DNA of 16,664 nt from Verrucomicrobiota bacterium (GCA_947454295.1 CANGMO010000007.1:1-16664); one strand, 5' to 3'. Shown: positions 1 through 7,855, counted from the first letter of the stretch. Made by a program: numbers and translations. The notes: generated by a model not told the origin, from the letters alone.

Positions 1-1059
1 CAAAACGTCGTTGGTACCCGAACGACGCTTCCGATCCTGTCCAACGTGCTGCTTTCGGCAAGTGAAGGACGCCTGGAGCTCACCGCCACCGACCTCGATG
101 TCACCATCTCCAGCAGTGCTACAGCCACGGTTTCTGAGCCCGGGCGGGCTACGTTACCAGTAAAGAAGCTGTTTGGAATCGCGCGCGAGCTCCCGGCGCC
201 AGAGATCGAAATTGAGATCGATGAGAAGGCGGTTTGCTCGCTTCGCGCGGGTGCCTCGTTCTACAAAATCAACGGTCTCCCGGCCGACGAATTTCCGCCG
301 CTGCCGACCTTCAAGCAGGCGCGCGCCGTCACCGTGCCGCAGGACAAGCTGCGCCTGATGCTCAAGAAAACGAGCTTCGCAGTCTCCACCGACGAGACCC
401 GATACGTCCTGAACGGCATTTTCTTCAGCCTCAAGGAACACAAGGTAACCTTGGTGGCCACCGACGGGCGTCGCCTCGCGATGACCGACGAGGAGGCCGA
501 CGTGCCGGCCGAGAGTCAGGCCGACTTCATCGTTCCGACCAAGGCCATCAACGAGCTCAACCGTCTCCTCGCCGGCACGGGAACGGTGGAGATGAAATTT
601 TCCGACAACCAGGTGGCGTTCACCACCAAGGCCGACAACGGATCGGGTGTGCTGATCATCAGCAAGCTCGTGGACGGCAATTATCCCAACTACCGCCAGG
701 TGATCCCGGGAGAGTGCCAGGAACGCGTGGCGCTGCCCCGCGAGGAGTTCCTGGGGGCGCTGCGTCGCGCCGAGCTGATGACCAGTGACAAGAGCAACTC
801 GGTGAAGCTCACGCTGAGCCGGAACCAACTGGCCATCACCGCCAACACTCCCGAGGTCGGCGAGGCCCGCGAAGGATTGGCGATCAACTACAAGGGCAAG
901 GATTTCGCCATCGCCTTCAACCCCGGGTACCTCATGGATCCGCTCAAGGCGCTGGATGCCGAGGAGGTGTTCTTCGAACTCATCGATGAACTCAGCCCGG
1001 GCGTGCTCAAGACCAACAGCCCGTTCCTGTATGTGATCATGCCGATGCGCATGAGCTGA
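1..1059 (+). CDS. dnaN: DNA polymerase III beta subunit (sliding clamp), 5'-truncated by window start
   Basis: This is the processivity clamp that encircles DNA and tethers DNA polymerase III and other clamp-binding proteins in the cytoplasm. The reading frame is open from base 1, and 352 codons are visible. The first residues (QNVVGTRTTLPILSNVLL) match the conserved segment around residue 17-35 of DnaN, so roughly 16 residues are missing outside the window. The internal GTG at position 46 is therefore not the real start. Clamp hallmarks seen are the 'LTATDLDVTI' strand of domain I, 'ATDGRRLAM' in domain II, 'LVDGNYPNYRQVIP' at the domain II/III border, and the C-terminal 'YVIMPMRMS', which belongs to the conserved tail near the clamp-binding groove. 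The total length would be near the family norm of about 366-370. It converges on tig and is followed by a 7-bp hairpin and then a strong bidirectional terminator. No frameshift or odd composition was seen. Confidence 0.97.
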   Translation, partial: QNVVGTRTTLPILSNVLLSASEGRLELTATDLDVTISSSATATVSEPGRATLPVKKLFGIARELPAPEIEIEIDEKAVCSLRAGASFYKINGLPADEFPPLPTFKQARAVTVPQDKLRLMLKKTSFAVSTDETRYVLNGIFFSLKEHKVTLVATDGRRLAMTDEEADVPAESQADFIVPTKAINELNRLLAGTGTVEMKFSDNQVAFTTKADNGSGVLIISKLVDGNYPNYRQVIPGECQERVALPREEFLGALRRAELMTSDKSNSVKLTLSRNQLAITANTPEVGEAREGLAINYKGKDFAIAFNPGYLMDPLKALDAEEVFFELIDELSPGVLKTNSPFLYVIMPMRMS

Positions 1060-1064
1060 TTCCC

Positions 1065-1082
1065 CGGCGCCTGGAGGCGCCG
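1065..1082 (+). other. Short perfect hairpin just after dnaN stop
   Basis: CGGCGCC (1065-1071), a TGGA loop and GGCGCCG (1076-1082) form a perfect 7-bp stem starting six bases after the dnaN stop. No T tract follows, so it is not an intrinsic terminator. It may stabilise the 3' end of the dnaN mRNA. Confidence 0.5.
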
Positions 1083-1133
1083 CAGCGGCAGCGGCGACGG
1101 TTGCCCCCGCCCTCCACCCTTGCAGCCAAAACA

Positions 1134-1172
1134 AAAACCCCCCGCAGGTTCCGAGGAACCGCGGGGGGTTTT
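1134..1172. terminator. Bidirectional intrinsic terminator shared by dnaN and tig
   Basis: A 12-bp perfect outer stem (AAAACCCCCCGC at 1134-1145 with GCGGGGGGTTTT at 1161-1172) encloses an inner perfect GGTTCC/GGAACC stem (1147-1152 with 1155-1160) with a two-base GA tip. Only A1146 is unpaired. The arms carry A and T runs on opposite sides, so the structure ends in a U tract when read from either strand. It sits in the 146-bp gap between the convergent dnaN and tig genes and would terminate both. Confidence 0.92.
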
Positions 1173-1205
1173 GCTTTGGGGAGTGTGAATCCCGCGACTG
1201 GCGGA

Positions 1206-2525
1206 TCAGGCAGCCGGTGCGGCGGCGGCGCTCTCCTCGATGGAGGCGTTGAGCTCGATCAGGTCGAGCACCTTGCCGGTCAGGATGTCCTGCTGGATTT
1301 CAGGGAAGGCATTCCGCTCCTGCAGCACCTTGACCATCTTCTCGGGGCTGGTGTTGTTCTGCTGGGCGATCGCCACGATGCGCTGCGAGAGCTCGCGCTG
1401 ATCGATGGAGATCTTCTCGGTTTCGGCGATGCGATTGAGGATGAAGGCCGCCTTGACGCGGTCCTTGGCGCTGGCGGACGCGGACTGGAAGATCTCGTCC
1501 TTCTTGCCTTCGATGATCTCCTGGGGAACGCCGCGGCGCTGGTTCTCGTTGACGATGTTGTAGACCAGATTGCGGGTCTCGCTGGCGAGCACGCTCTCGG
1601 GCAGCTCAACGGTGACCTGCTGGAGCAGGGCCTGCAGCAGCTGGTCGCGAACGCCCTTCTTGACGCGGAAATCGATCTCGTTCTGGAGATCGCGGCGGAT
1701 GCCGGTGTTCAGCGCCTCAACATTGGCGGCGCCGAATCCCTGGGCGAAGGTGTCGTCCACGGTGGGCAGGATCTTCTCCTTCACGCCGACCACTTCCACC
1801 TCGAACTGGCCGGCCTTGCCCGCCACTTCGGTCACCACGAATTCCGCGGGGAACGTCAGGGTGACGGTGCGCTTGTCGCCGGCGCTGGCGCCGACGAGCT
1901 GCTCGGTGAAGCCGGGGATGAAGGAGTCCTTGGCGATCTGGATCCAGGTGTTCTGCTTCTCGGTGAGACCCTTGGCGGTGGGATTGAAGTCGGTGATGGG
2001 CTTGCCGTCGGCGGAGCCCTTGTAGTTCACCACGAGCACGTCGCCATCCTGCGCGGCGCGCTGGACGTCGTTGTACTTCACCTGCTGCTCACGAAGGATG
2101 CCCAGGGCTCGCTCCACGTCGGCGTCGCTGGCCACGGCGGCTTCGCGCTTGGCCTTGAGACCCTTGTAGTTGGGGAGATCGAAATCCGGGGTGTGTTCGA
2201 GCGTGACGGTGTACGCGAAGGGAACACCGCGGCCGAAGGACTGCTCCTCGACGTCGATGGTCACGATGACGCGCAACTTCTGCTCGGCGGCGGCGGAGCG
2301 GTAGGAATCCTCGAACAGCTTCTTGCGGGCCTCCTCGGCAATGCGGCTCTCGTAGGACTTCACCACCAGATGGCGGGGGGCCTTGCCTGGGCGGAACCCG
2401 GGGAGTTGGGCCTGCTTTTGGAAGGCGGTGGTCAATTCGTCGAAGGCAGCGTTGACCTTATCGACCGGCACCTCAACGCGGAGGAGCTTCTTGCAGGGAC
2501 CCAAATTTTCGACGGACACGTTCAC
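1206..2525 (-). CDS. tig: Trigger factor, ribosome-associated chaperone/peptidyl-prolyl isomerase
   Basis: Trigger factor binds ribosomal protein L23 at the exit tunnel and shields nascent chains; it also has prolyl isomerase activity. The ribosome-docking signature GFRPGKAP is at residues 43-50. The FKBP-like domain is around 160-240 (DGDVLVVNYKGSADG...), followed by the helical substrate-cradle domain and an Ala-rich tail (EESAAAAPAA). I chose the GTG at 2525 because AGGA lies 6-7 bases upstream and the resulting N-terminus, MNVSVENLG, matches the family start MQVSVE. An in-frame GTG at 2555 would add ten residues, but I see no comparable ribosome-binding site for it. The length of 439 residues fits the family (about 430-450). 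It is not followed by clpP/clpX, its common partners elsewhere; the neighbour downstream is the convergent dnaN. A candidate promoter lies at 2606-2635. Confidence 0.95.
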   Translation of the reverse strand: MNVSVENLGPCKKLLRVEVPVDKVNAAFDELTTAFQKQAQLPGFRPGKAPRHLVVKSYESRIAEEARKKLFEDSYRSAAAEQKLRVIVTIDVEEQSFGRGVPFAYTVTLEHTPDFDLPNYKGLKAKREAAVASDADVERALGILREQQVKYNDVQRAAQDGDVLVVNYKGSADGKPITDFNPTAKGLTEKQNTWIQIAKDSFIPGFTEQLVGASAGDKRTVTLTFPAEFVVTEVAGKAGQFEVEVVGVKEKILPTVDDTFAQGFGAANVEALNTGIRRDLQNEIDFRVKKGVRDQLLQALLQQVTVELPESVLASETRNLVYNIVNENQRRGVPQEIIEGKKDEIFQSASASAKDRVKAAFILNRIAETEKISIDQRELSQRIVAIAQQNNTSPEKMVKVLQERNAFPEIQQDILTGKVLDLIELNASIEESAAAAPAA

Positions 2526-2605
2526 AGTTTTTCCTTTCAGCTGACGTTCGGACACGACTCACCGGTCGGCCGCTCGTGGGAGGGGCAACCCGGCAAAGAA
2601 CCGGC

Positions 2606-2635
2606 AAAGTAGGAAACAGGCGGGAAACGGGTCAA
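2606..2635 (-). promoter_or_regulatory. Candidate sigma70-type promoter for tig
   Basis: On the - strand, TTGACC (2635-2630) and TACTTT (2611-2606) are 18 bp apart. The -35 matches 5 of 6 consensus positions. The -10 keeps the important TA...T. The predicted transcript start is about 75-80 bases before the chosen tig GTG. It would let tig be expressed independently of the O-antigen ligase-family gene upstream. It is a consensus match only. Confidence 0.4.
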
Positions 2636-2684
2636 GCGCCACCTTTTGGACCCTTGGTGAGGGAGACGGCGGCTCAACGGCCGA

Positions 2685-4550
2685 TTATTGGGCGGGAGCG
2701 GCCTTAGGAGGGTCGGGAATCTTGGACCGGTAGTGCTTGGCCATCCAGTTGCCCCAAGGGTCCCAGGCCAAGGAAAGGTCGAGCAATTGCCGGGCTTCAT
2801 TGGTCCGGCCGCGCTCCAGCAGATTCCACGCGACGTAGTTGGCGACGGTGACATCGTTGGTACCGAGACGCAGCGCGAGTTCGAAGTCGGCGGGGGCGTT
2901 GGTATCGCCGAGCCAGTGACGGGTGCGGGCAAGGTCGAGCCGGGTGCGGGCGTTGTAGGGATTCAGCTGGGTGCTGCGGAGAAGCCACTCCGCCCCCCGC
3001 TGGCCCTGTTCCCGCCAGCCGTTGGCCCCGTCAAAACTGAGCCGGCGAAGATTCTCCCCGAGTTCGTAGGCGGTTCTCGAATTGTCGGGGGCGGCCTTGG
3101 AGGCGCGGACCAGGAGATCCAGTGAGGCATCGGTGATAACCTCTGATTTCACCGCTCGGTTGAGCCACCAGGATTCCGCCCCGGCATTCCATGAGGCGCG
3201 CGCCAACAGGCCTGCGGAAGCCAGGAGCAGCAGCGTCGCCAGCAGGCGCGTGGGAAGAATCGACGAGATCCAGAAACGTTCGGTGGCAAACCGAAGGTTG
3301 GAGGCCAGGAGCCCGGTCAACAGGGCCGCTAGCAGCGCAATGGCGGGAATGTGGAGGTCGAAATCCACCAGGCAGTGGAACCCGAGCCCCACCAGGCTGG
3401 AGGTGGCCCCCACAAAGAAGGCGGTGCGATTGCTGGCCTTCAGCCCGAGATCCGAGCCGCGCTCGACAAAGCGGCTCGTTTTCACCAAACCCCAGATGAA
3501 GGCGGCCAGTCCCAGGGCCGCGATGCCGGCTCCCGCTGCGCCGTAGTCCACCAGCAGATTCAATGGCTCGTTGTGCGCCCAGCCGGGATCATTCTGGATC
3601 CAGGGCGGCCGGTAGGCGGGAAAGCGAACGTCGAATTGGCCGGGCCCGACGCCCAGCAGTTTGTGGTCCTGCCACATTCGGAAGGCCGGCTCCCAGAGCC
3701 ATTTCCTCGAAGCTCCCCCGTCGAGATTGTTGCCGGTATTGACGTTCTCCACCCGGGCCCAGGCCTTGTCCACCGAGCGCAGAAAAACCCAGCCTCCGAT
3801 GCCCACGATGGCGAGGCAGACCAGGAGGGCAATGCGCAGTTCGCGTCGACGCCAAAGCATCCAGGCAAACACGAACACGAAGGCCAGCAGCGCCGCGGCC
3901 CAGCCCCCACGCGACATGGTGACCGCAATGCCGGCGAGCATCACGAGGGCGGAATACCCGAAGAGAATCTTGGGCACCGGCTTGCTGCGACCGATGAACA
4001 GATGGGACAGGGACAGCGGAAACAGCGCGACCAGGAATCCCGCGAGATGGTTGGGATTGATGAATGTGCCGCTGGCGCGTTTGACGTACCCTTGGGGTTG
4101 GGCCACCCACAGCACGCGATCCGACTGGCGCACCAGCTGAACCACCGCGTAGGCGGCGATCAGCGTGCCGGCGGTCACCAGGATGGCCACCGCCCATTGC
4201 GTGGTTTCCTGTCGTTGAAGGTTGTTGAGCGAAAGCAGAAACACCGCGGCGGTGGTGCCGAGGGCCAGCAGTTCCATGCGGGCGGGGTACGTGACATCGA
4301 CTTGCTGGGTCCGGTAGGCGGCGTACGCGAGGAAGCCCAGCAGCGGCAGCACCACGGGATGGAAGAGAACGCGGTGAGAGCGGTTCAACCAGAAGCGCGC
4401 GGCCCACAGCACGCAACCGAGCGCGGCGAGGGCCGAGAATTCGGGGTTTTGAACGCCGCCGAACAGGAGCGCGTTAAGGACCACCAGACCCGGAACGAGG
4501 AGTGTCAACGTCCGTTCGAGGAACTCGTCCCAGGTTTTCTTGTCAGGCAT
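2685..4550 (-). CDS. O-antigen ligase/polymerase-family membrane protein with C-terminal TPR-like region
   Basis: This is a polytopic inner-membrane protein of 621 residues with the O-antigen ligase (Wzy/WaaL) family pattern. Hydrophobic segments run from about residue 13 to 255 and from 335 to 450. The family motifs are GTFINPNHLAGFL (161-173), MSRGGW (212-217), LLGVGPGQFDVRFPAY (298-313) and AHNEPLNLLVDYGAAGAG (325-342), which lie in or around the large periplasmic loop containing conserved Arg and His residues. Residues about 480-600 form a soluble region with TPR-like helices (e.g. ASKAAPDNSRTAYELGENL, STQLNPYNARTRLDLA). Family members join polysaccharide chains to lipid A core or protein, or polymerise O-units. 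Substrate cannot be deduced, and no other polysaccharide genes are visible. It starts with ATG without a clear Shine-Dalgarno sequence and is divergent from purL. The gap to tig is 159 bp. Confidence 0.8.
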   Translation of the reverse strand: MPDKKTWDEFLERTLTLLVPGLVVLNALLFGGVQNPEFSALAALGCVLWAARFWLNRSHRVLFHPVVLPLLGFLAYAAYRTQQVDVTYPARMELLALGTTAAVFLLSLNNLQRQETTQWAVAILVTAGTLIAAYAVVQLVRQSDRVLWVAQPQGYVKRASGTFINPNHLAGFLVALFPLSLSHLFIGRSKPVPKILFGYSALVMLAGIAVTMSRGGWAAALLAFVFVFAWMLWRRRELRIALLVCLAIVGIGGWVFLRSVDKAWARVENVNTGNNLDGGASRKWLWEPAFRMWQDHKLLGVGPGQFDVRFPAYRPPWIQNDPGWAHNEPLNLLVDYGAAGAGIAALGLAAFIWGLVKTSRFVERGSDLGLKASNRTAFFVGATSSLVGLGFHCLVDFDLHIPAIALLAALLTGLLASNLRFATERFWISSILPTRLLATLLLLASAGLLARASWNAGAESWWLNRAVKSEVITDASLDLLVRASKAAPDNSRTAYELGENLRRLSFDGANGWREQGQRGAEWLLRSTQLNPYNARTRLDLARTRHWLGDTNAPADFELALRLGTNDVTVANYVAWNLLERGRTNEARQLLDLSLAWDPWGNWMAKHYRSKIPDPPKAAPAQ

Positions 4551-4671
4551 GCGGCGGCGGGGACCCTATGCCAGCCGGAATGGCGGGAAAAAGCGCGAAG
4601 TGGTGGTACGGGAATTGGAGCCTTGCCGAAACGCTTGTTCCCCTCGGCCGATTCCGTACTGTGCCCGGACT

Positions 4672-4712
4672 CCGGTCGGCACCGTGCCGGCCGGCTCCTT
4701 TTATTTGTTTTG
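4672..4712 (+). promoter_or_regulatory. Terminator-like hairpin plus U-rich tract immediately before purL
   Basis: CCGGTCGGC (4672-4680) pairs with GCCGGCCGG (4686-4694) with one G-U wobble, a 9-bp GC-rich stem over a five-base loop. CTCCTTTTATTTGTTTTG follows, and the purL ATG comes at 4713. On the + strand this has intrinsic-terminator geometry, but it lies upstream of purL with no + strand gene before it. The sequence before ATG has no Shine-Dalgarno motif. Possible roles are attenuation of purL, a block on read-through from outside, or a U-rich S1-type ribosome entry site behind a 5' hairpin. A very weak promoter (TTGTTC at 4635, 16 bp, TACTGT at 4657) would start transcripts near 4669. 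The role is inference. Confidence 0.5.
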
Positions 4713-7040
4713 ATGCACGAGCCCGCCATCACCCCGGAACTGGTCGCCAAGCACAACCTCACACCCGAGGAGTACCAGAAGATCCTCGAAATCCTCGGCC
4801 GCGAGCCGGGCTACACCGAGCTGGGGATCTTTTCCGTGATGTGGTCGGAGCACTGTTCCTACAAGAACACGCGTCCGGTCCTCCGCACCTTCCCCACCAA
4901 GGGAGCCTCGATTCTCGTCGGCGCTGGCGAGGAGAACGCTGGCATTGTGGACGTTGGGGATGGCGTGGCCATCGCCTTCAAAATCGAGTCCCACAACCAT
5001 CCCAGCGCCGTGGAGCCGTTCCAGGGTGCGGCCACCGGCGTGGGCGGAATCATTCGGGACATCTTCACGATGGGCGCCCGACCGGTGGCGGCGCTGAATT
5101 CGCTGCGCTTCGGAGAGCTCACCAATCCCGACGTCCGCCGATTGTTCTCCGGAGTCGTTGGAGGCATTGCCCATTACGGCAATTGCTTCGGCATTCCCAC
5201 CATCGCCGGTGAAGTCGCCTTTGATCGTTCGTACGAGGGCAATCCGCTGGTCAACGCCTTCGCCCTCGGCGTGCTGCGTCACGAGCAGATCACCCGCGGC
5301 GCCGCCCACGGTGTGGGCAATCCGGTGTTCTACGTTGGACCGGCAACCGGTCGCGACGGTCTCGCGGGCGCAGCGTTTGCCTCCAAGGATCTCACCGAGG
5401 AATCGGCCGAGCAGCAGCGTGGCGCCGTCCAGGTGGGCGACCCGTTCATGGAGAAGCTGGTGTGTGAAGCCTGCCTCGAGCTCCTCGCCACCGGTGCGGT
5501 GGCGGGCATGCAGGACATGGGTGCCGCGGGACTCACCTGCTCCACCTGCGAAACCGCCGCACGCGCCGGCACCGGAATCGAGATCGAACTCGACCGCGTC
5601 CCGCAGCGCGCACCAGGCATGTCCAGCTACGAGATCATGCTCTCCGAATCCCAGGAGCGCATGCTGATCGTGGTCCACAAGGGCCGCGAGGAAGAGGTAA
5701 AGAAGGTTTTCGACAAGTGGGACCTCCCCTGGGCCGAGATTGGCTTCGTCACCGACACCGGCCGCATGGTGGTGCGTCACGGCGGTCGCGTGGTGGTGGA
5801 TCTGCCCGCGAAGCAGCTCGCCGACGAGGCGCCCGTCTATCACCGCGAAGCGGCGGAACCCGCCTATCTGGCCGCGGTGCGCAGCTTCCGTCTCGACGGC
5901 ATTCCCGATGCGGGCGACCGCGTCGGTGAACTGAAGTCGGTGCTGGGTGATTCCACCGTCGCATCGAAGAACTGGGTGTACCGCCAGTACGATCACATGG
6001 TCCGCGATGGATCGGTGGTCTGCCCGGGCAGCGATGCCGCGGTGATCCGCATCAAGGCCGATTCCCTCCCGGTGATGAGCGAGGCGGTCAAGGCGGTGGC
6101 GGGCAATCGCCCGGTGCCCGAGAAACTCGTGGCCTTCACCGTCGATTGCAACGGCACCTATGTGTACCTCGATCCGTACGAGGGCGGTAAGGCGGCCGTC
6201 ACTGAGGCCTGCCGCAATCTGGCCTGCAGCGGCGCAGTGCCTATCGGGTCCACCGACAATCTCAACTTCGGCAACCCGCATCATCCGGAAATCTTCTGGC
6301 AGCTGAAGGAATCGGTGCGCGGTCTCGCCGAGGCCTGCCGTGCCTTCCAGGCACCGGTCACCGGCGGCAACGTGTCGCTGTACAATCAACGTGGCTCTCT
6401 GGGCGCCATTGATCCGACGCCCACGGTCGCCGTGGTCGGGCTCATCGAAAAGATTGAGCACGTCACCACCCAGTGGTTCAAGCAGGCGGGCGACGCCATT
6501 GTGCTGCTGGGCGACGCGGTGGATCTCAACGATCCCCTCCAGGGGCTGGGCGGCAGCATCTGGCTGAAGGCGGTCAAGGGTCAGAAGACCGGCACCCCTC
6601 CCCGGGTGGATCTCGACGCGGCCACCCGGCTGCACACGACGCTGATCGGGCTTATCCGCGAGGGCGTCGTTCGTAGCGCGCACGATTGCAGCGACGGCGG
6701 TCTGTCGGTGGCGCTGGCGGAGTGCTGCTTCACCAATCAGGTGGCGCGCGAAACCTTCCAGTTCCTCGGCGCCGACGTCGATCTGACCGCGGTGGCTGGA
6801 GCCGCCCGCACCGATGCGCTGCTCTTCGGGGAAACGCAGAACCGCGTGGTGATTTCCGTGTCCCGCACCGATGCCGCCCGCGTGGTGCGTCAGGCGCAGG
6901 CCATGGGCGTTCCCGCCGCGGTGATCGGCACCGTCGGGGGTGAAAGCCTGAATCTGAAGTCCGCCGCCGGATCCTGGTCCGCGCCTGTGGCGTCGCTGCA
7001 CGACGTGTGGTGGAACTCGATCGCCCGCTCGATGGCCTGA
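4713..7040 (+). CDS. purL: Phosphoribosylformylglycinamidine synthase subunit PurL (small type)
   Basis: PurL is the ATP-dependent synthetase subunit that converts FGAR to FGAM in step four of de novo purine synthesis, using ammonia delivered by the glutaminase PurQ with PurS. The protein of 775 residues is the Bacillus-like small form, lacking the fused glutaminase domain. Seen are WSEHCSYKN (44-52, containing the conserved His), ESHNHPSAVEPFQGAATGVGG (92-112) and GIIRDIFTMGARPVA. The second-half repeats include STDNLNFGNP, VTGGNVSLYN and HDCSDGGLSVALAE. The ATG at 4713 is chosen because the open frame further upstream is just antisense to the O-antigen ligase-family gene and the family N-terminus begins here (ITPELVAKHNLTPEEYQKI). 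No Shine-Dalgarno sequence is visible; the preceding 18 bases are U-rich. purQ and purS are not adjacent. It is divergent from the gene at 2685-4550. Confidence 0.96.
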   Translation: MHEPAITPELVAKHNLTPEEYQKILEILGREPGYTELGIFSVMWSEHCSYKNTRPVLRTFPTKGASILVGAGEENAGIVDVGDGVAIAFKIESHNHPSAVEPFQGAATGVGGIIRDIFTMGARPVAALNSLRFGELTNPDVRRLFSGVVGGIAHYGNCFGIPTIAGEVAFDRSYEGNPLVNAFALGVLRHEQITRGAAHGVGNPVFYVGPATGRDGLAGAAFASKDLTEESAEQQRGAVQVGDPFMEKLVCEACLELLATGAVAGMQDMGAAGLTCSTCETAARAGTGIEIELDRVPQRAPGMSSYEIMLSESQERMLIVVHKGREEEVKKVFDKWDLPWAEIGFVTDTGRMVVRHGGRVVVDLPAKQLADEAPVYHREAAEPAYLAAVRSFRLDGIPDAGDRVGELKSVLGDSTVASKNWVYRQYDHMVRDGSVVCPGSDAAVIRIKADSLPVMSEAVKAVAGNRPVPEKLVAFTVDCNGTYVYLDPYEGGKAAVTEACRNLACSGAVPIGSTDNLNFGNPHHPEIFWQLKESVRGLAEACRAFQAPVTGGNVSLYNQRGSLGAIDPTPTVAVVGLIEKIEHVTTQWFKQAGDAIVLLGDAVDLNDPLQGLGGSIWLKAVKGQKTGTPPRVDLDAATRLHTTLIGLIREGVVRSAHDCSDGGLSVALAECCFTNQVARETFQFLGADVDLTAVAGAARTDALLFGETQNRVVISVSRTDAARVVRQAQAMGVPAAVIGTVGGESLNLKSAAGSWSAPVASLHDVWWNSIARSMA

Positions 7041-7046
7041 GAACGG

Positions 7047-7146
7047 GTCCCAAGTCCCGAGTCCAACGTCACTGGCCGGGGCGTGGGCATCCTGCCAGCA
7101 GGCGCGATAACTGGGAATGATCTGGATCCGGGACGTTGGGAATGAG
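7047..7146. repeat. Short intergenic repeats (heptads and inverted motif) after purL
   Basis: Starting seven bases after the purL stop, GTCCCAA, GTCCCGA and GTCCAAC follow in tandem (7047-7067). CCAACGTC (7063-7070) recurs inverted as GACGTTGG (7132-7139). TGGGAATGA occurs directly repeated at 7112-7120 and 7137-7145. It looks like a small degenerate REP-like intergenic element. No function is assigned. Confidence 0.4.
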
Positions 7147-7167
7147 CAGGGTGCCAAGGGAGCGAAC

Positions 7168-7190
7168 GATCCGCTCTGGTGCAGCGGATC
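7168..7190 (+). other. Perfect 8-bp hairpin in purL-GntR intergenic region
   Basis: GATCCGCT (7168-7175), loop CTGGTGC and AGCGGATC (7183-7190). The next bases are GGGGGGAAC rather than T, so intrinsic termination is not supported. It is the best stem downstream of purL and could mark a factor-dependent 3' end. The rest of the 7041-7408 gap holds no convincing gene. Confidence 0.45.
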
Positions 7191-7331
7191 GGGGGGAACG
7201 GGGTGAATTCCCTGTCCCGCGCCGATCGCAAATTGCCGGGATTCCGCCGAATGGATTCCTTCGAGTGGTCGTCGGTACCCGCTACACGGAGGGGACGGTT
7301 CTTCCTCTAAAATCACCCGGGATTCGCTGGT

Positions 7332-7342
7332 ATCCTCAGGAT
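7332..7342. promoter_or_regulatory. Small palindrome, candidate operator upstream of GntR gene
   Basis: ATCCT-C-AGGAT is an 11-bp palindrome ending seven bases before the -35 hexamer of the putative GntR-gene promoter. GntR regulators bind short palindromes and often regulate themselves, so it is a candidate operator. The arms are only 5 bp and chance is not excluded. Confidence 0.25.
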
Positions 7343-7349
7343 TTCAGCG

Positions 7350-7377
7350 TTGACCCCGTGTGTTTGGCTGTCATCAT
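7350..7377 (+). promoter_or_regulatory. Candidate sigma70-type promoter for the GntR-ABC genes
   Basis: TTGACC (7350-7355) and CATCAT (7372-7377) are 16 bp apart, matching 5/6 and 4/6 of the sigma70 hexamers. The predicted start is near 7384-7385, leaving a leader of about 25 bases before the ATG at 7409. Confidence 0.4.
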
Positions 7378-7408
7378 ACACCCGTAAAGTCAGTAATGCT
7401 TCCACGTC

Positions 7409-7855
7409 ATGAGTCCCAAGCTGCATCTCCAGATCGACGAACGGTCGGGCGTGCCGGTGTACCGGCAGATGATGGATCAGTTTAAGTACTACGTGGCGGG
7501 CGGCATGCTGCGTCCCGGCGACCAGATTCCTTCGATTCGCGAACTGGCGGCGGCGCTATCGGTCAATCCCACCACCGTTGTAAAGGCCTACACGGAGCTG
7601 GAGCGTGCTGGGGTGATTGAGAAGCGGCATGGGAAGGGGGCGTTCGTTTCCGCGAATGCGCATGCGCTCACTGCGGCCGAGCAGGAGACGGCGCTGCGCC
7701 GGTCTGCAAAGCAGCTCGCGGTAGAGGCCACCCAGTTGCAGGTGCCCTCGCCGAAGGTGATTCATGTCGTCCGCGAGGAACTGGGGGCGCTTGCCTCGGA
7801 ACGCGCGGCGGAGGCTCAACCGATCAAATTCGCCGTGGTTTCCGGCGGCGCCTGA
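7409..7855 (+). CDS. GntR-family transcriptional regulator, YtrA subfamily
   Basis: This is a cytoplasmic DNA-binding repressor-type protein of 148 residues. Residues about 14-80 form the winged helix-turn-helix of GntR proteins (VPVYRQMMDQFKYYV, LRPGDQIPSIRELAAALSVNPTTVVKAYTELERAGVIEKRHGKGAFV). The remaining ~65 residues are a short helical tail, too small for a ligand-binding FadR, HutC or aminotransferase domain; this defines the YtrA type. YtrA proteins are typically encoded first in operons with ABC-2 transporters and repress them. Here an ABC ATPase follows 47 bases downstream, which fits. The ATG at 7409 begins the standard N-terminus (LHLQIDERSGVPVYRQ). No clear Shine-Dalgarno sequence is seen. 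The effector is unknown. Confidence 0.9.
   Translation: MSPKLHLQIDERSGVPVYRQMMDQFKYYVAGGMLRPGDQIPSIRELAAALSVNPTTVVKAYTELERAGVIEKRHGKGAFVSANAHALTAAEQETALRRSAKQLAVEATQLQVPSPKVIHVVREELGALASERAAEAQPIKFAVVSGGA

Noticed and set aside
1101..2612. 503-codon + strand open frame antisense to tig
   Set aside because: It is composed of Gly/Leu/Asp-rich low-information sequence mirroring tig codon positions; tig itself has clear family motifs.
3351..4712. 454-codon N-terminal extension of the purL frame
   Set aside because: It is antisense to the O-antigen ligase-family gene and has no resemblance to PurL N-termini; the family start is at 4713.
4701..7316. 871-codon - strand open frame antisense to purL
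   Set aside because: It is a His/Arg/Gly-rich translation typical of the antisense of a high-GC gene; purL on the other strand is unambiguous.
7136..7387. 83-codon + strand open frame in the purL-GntR gap
   Set aside because: It has no ribosome-binding site, overlaps the hairpin and the predicted GntR promoter, and resembles nothing recognised.
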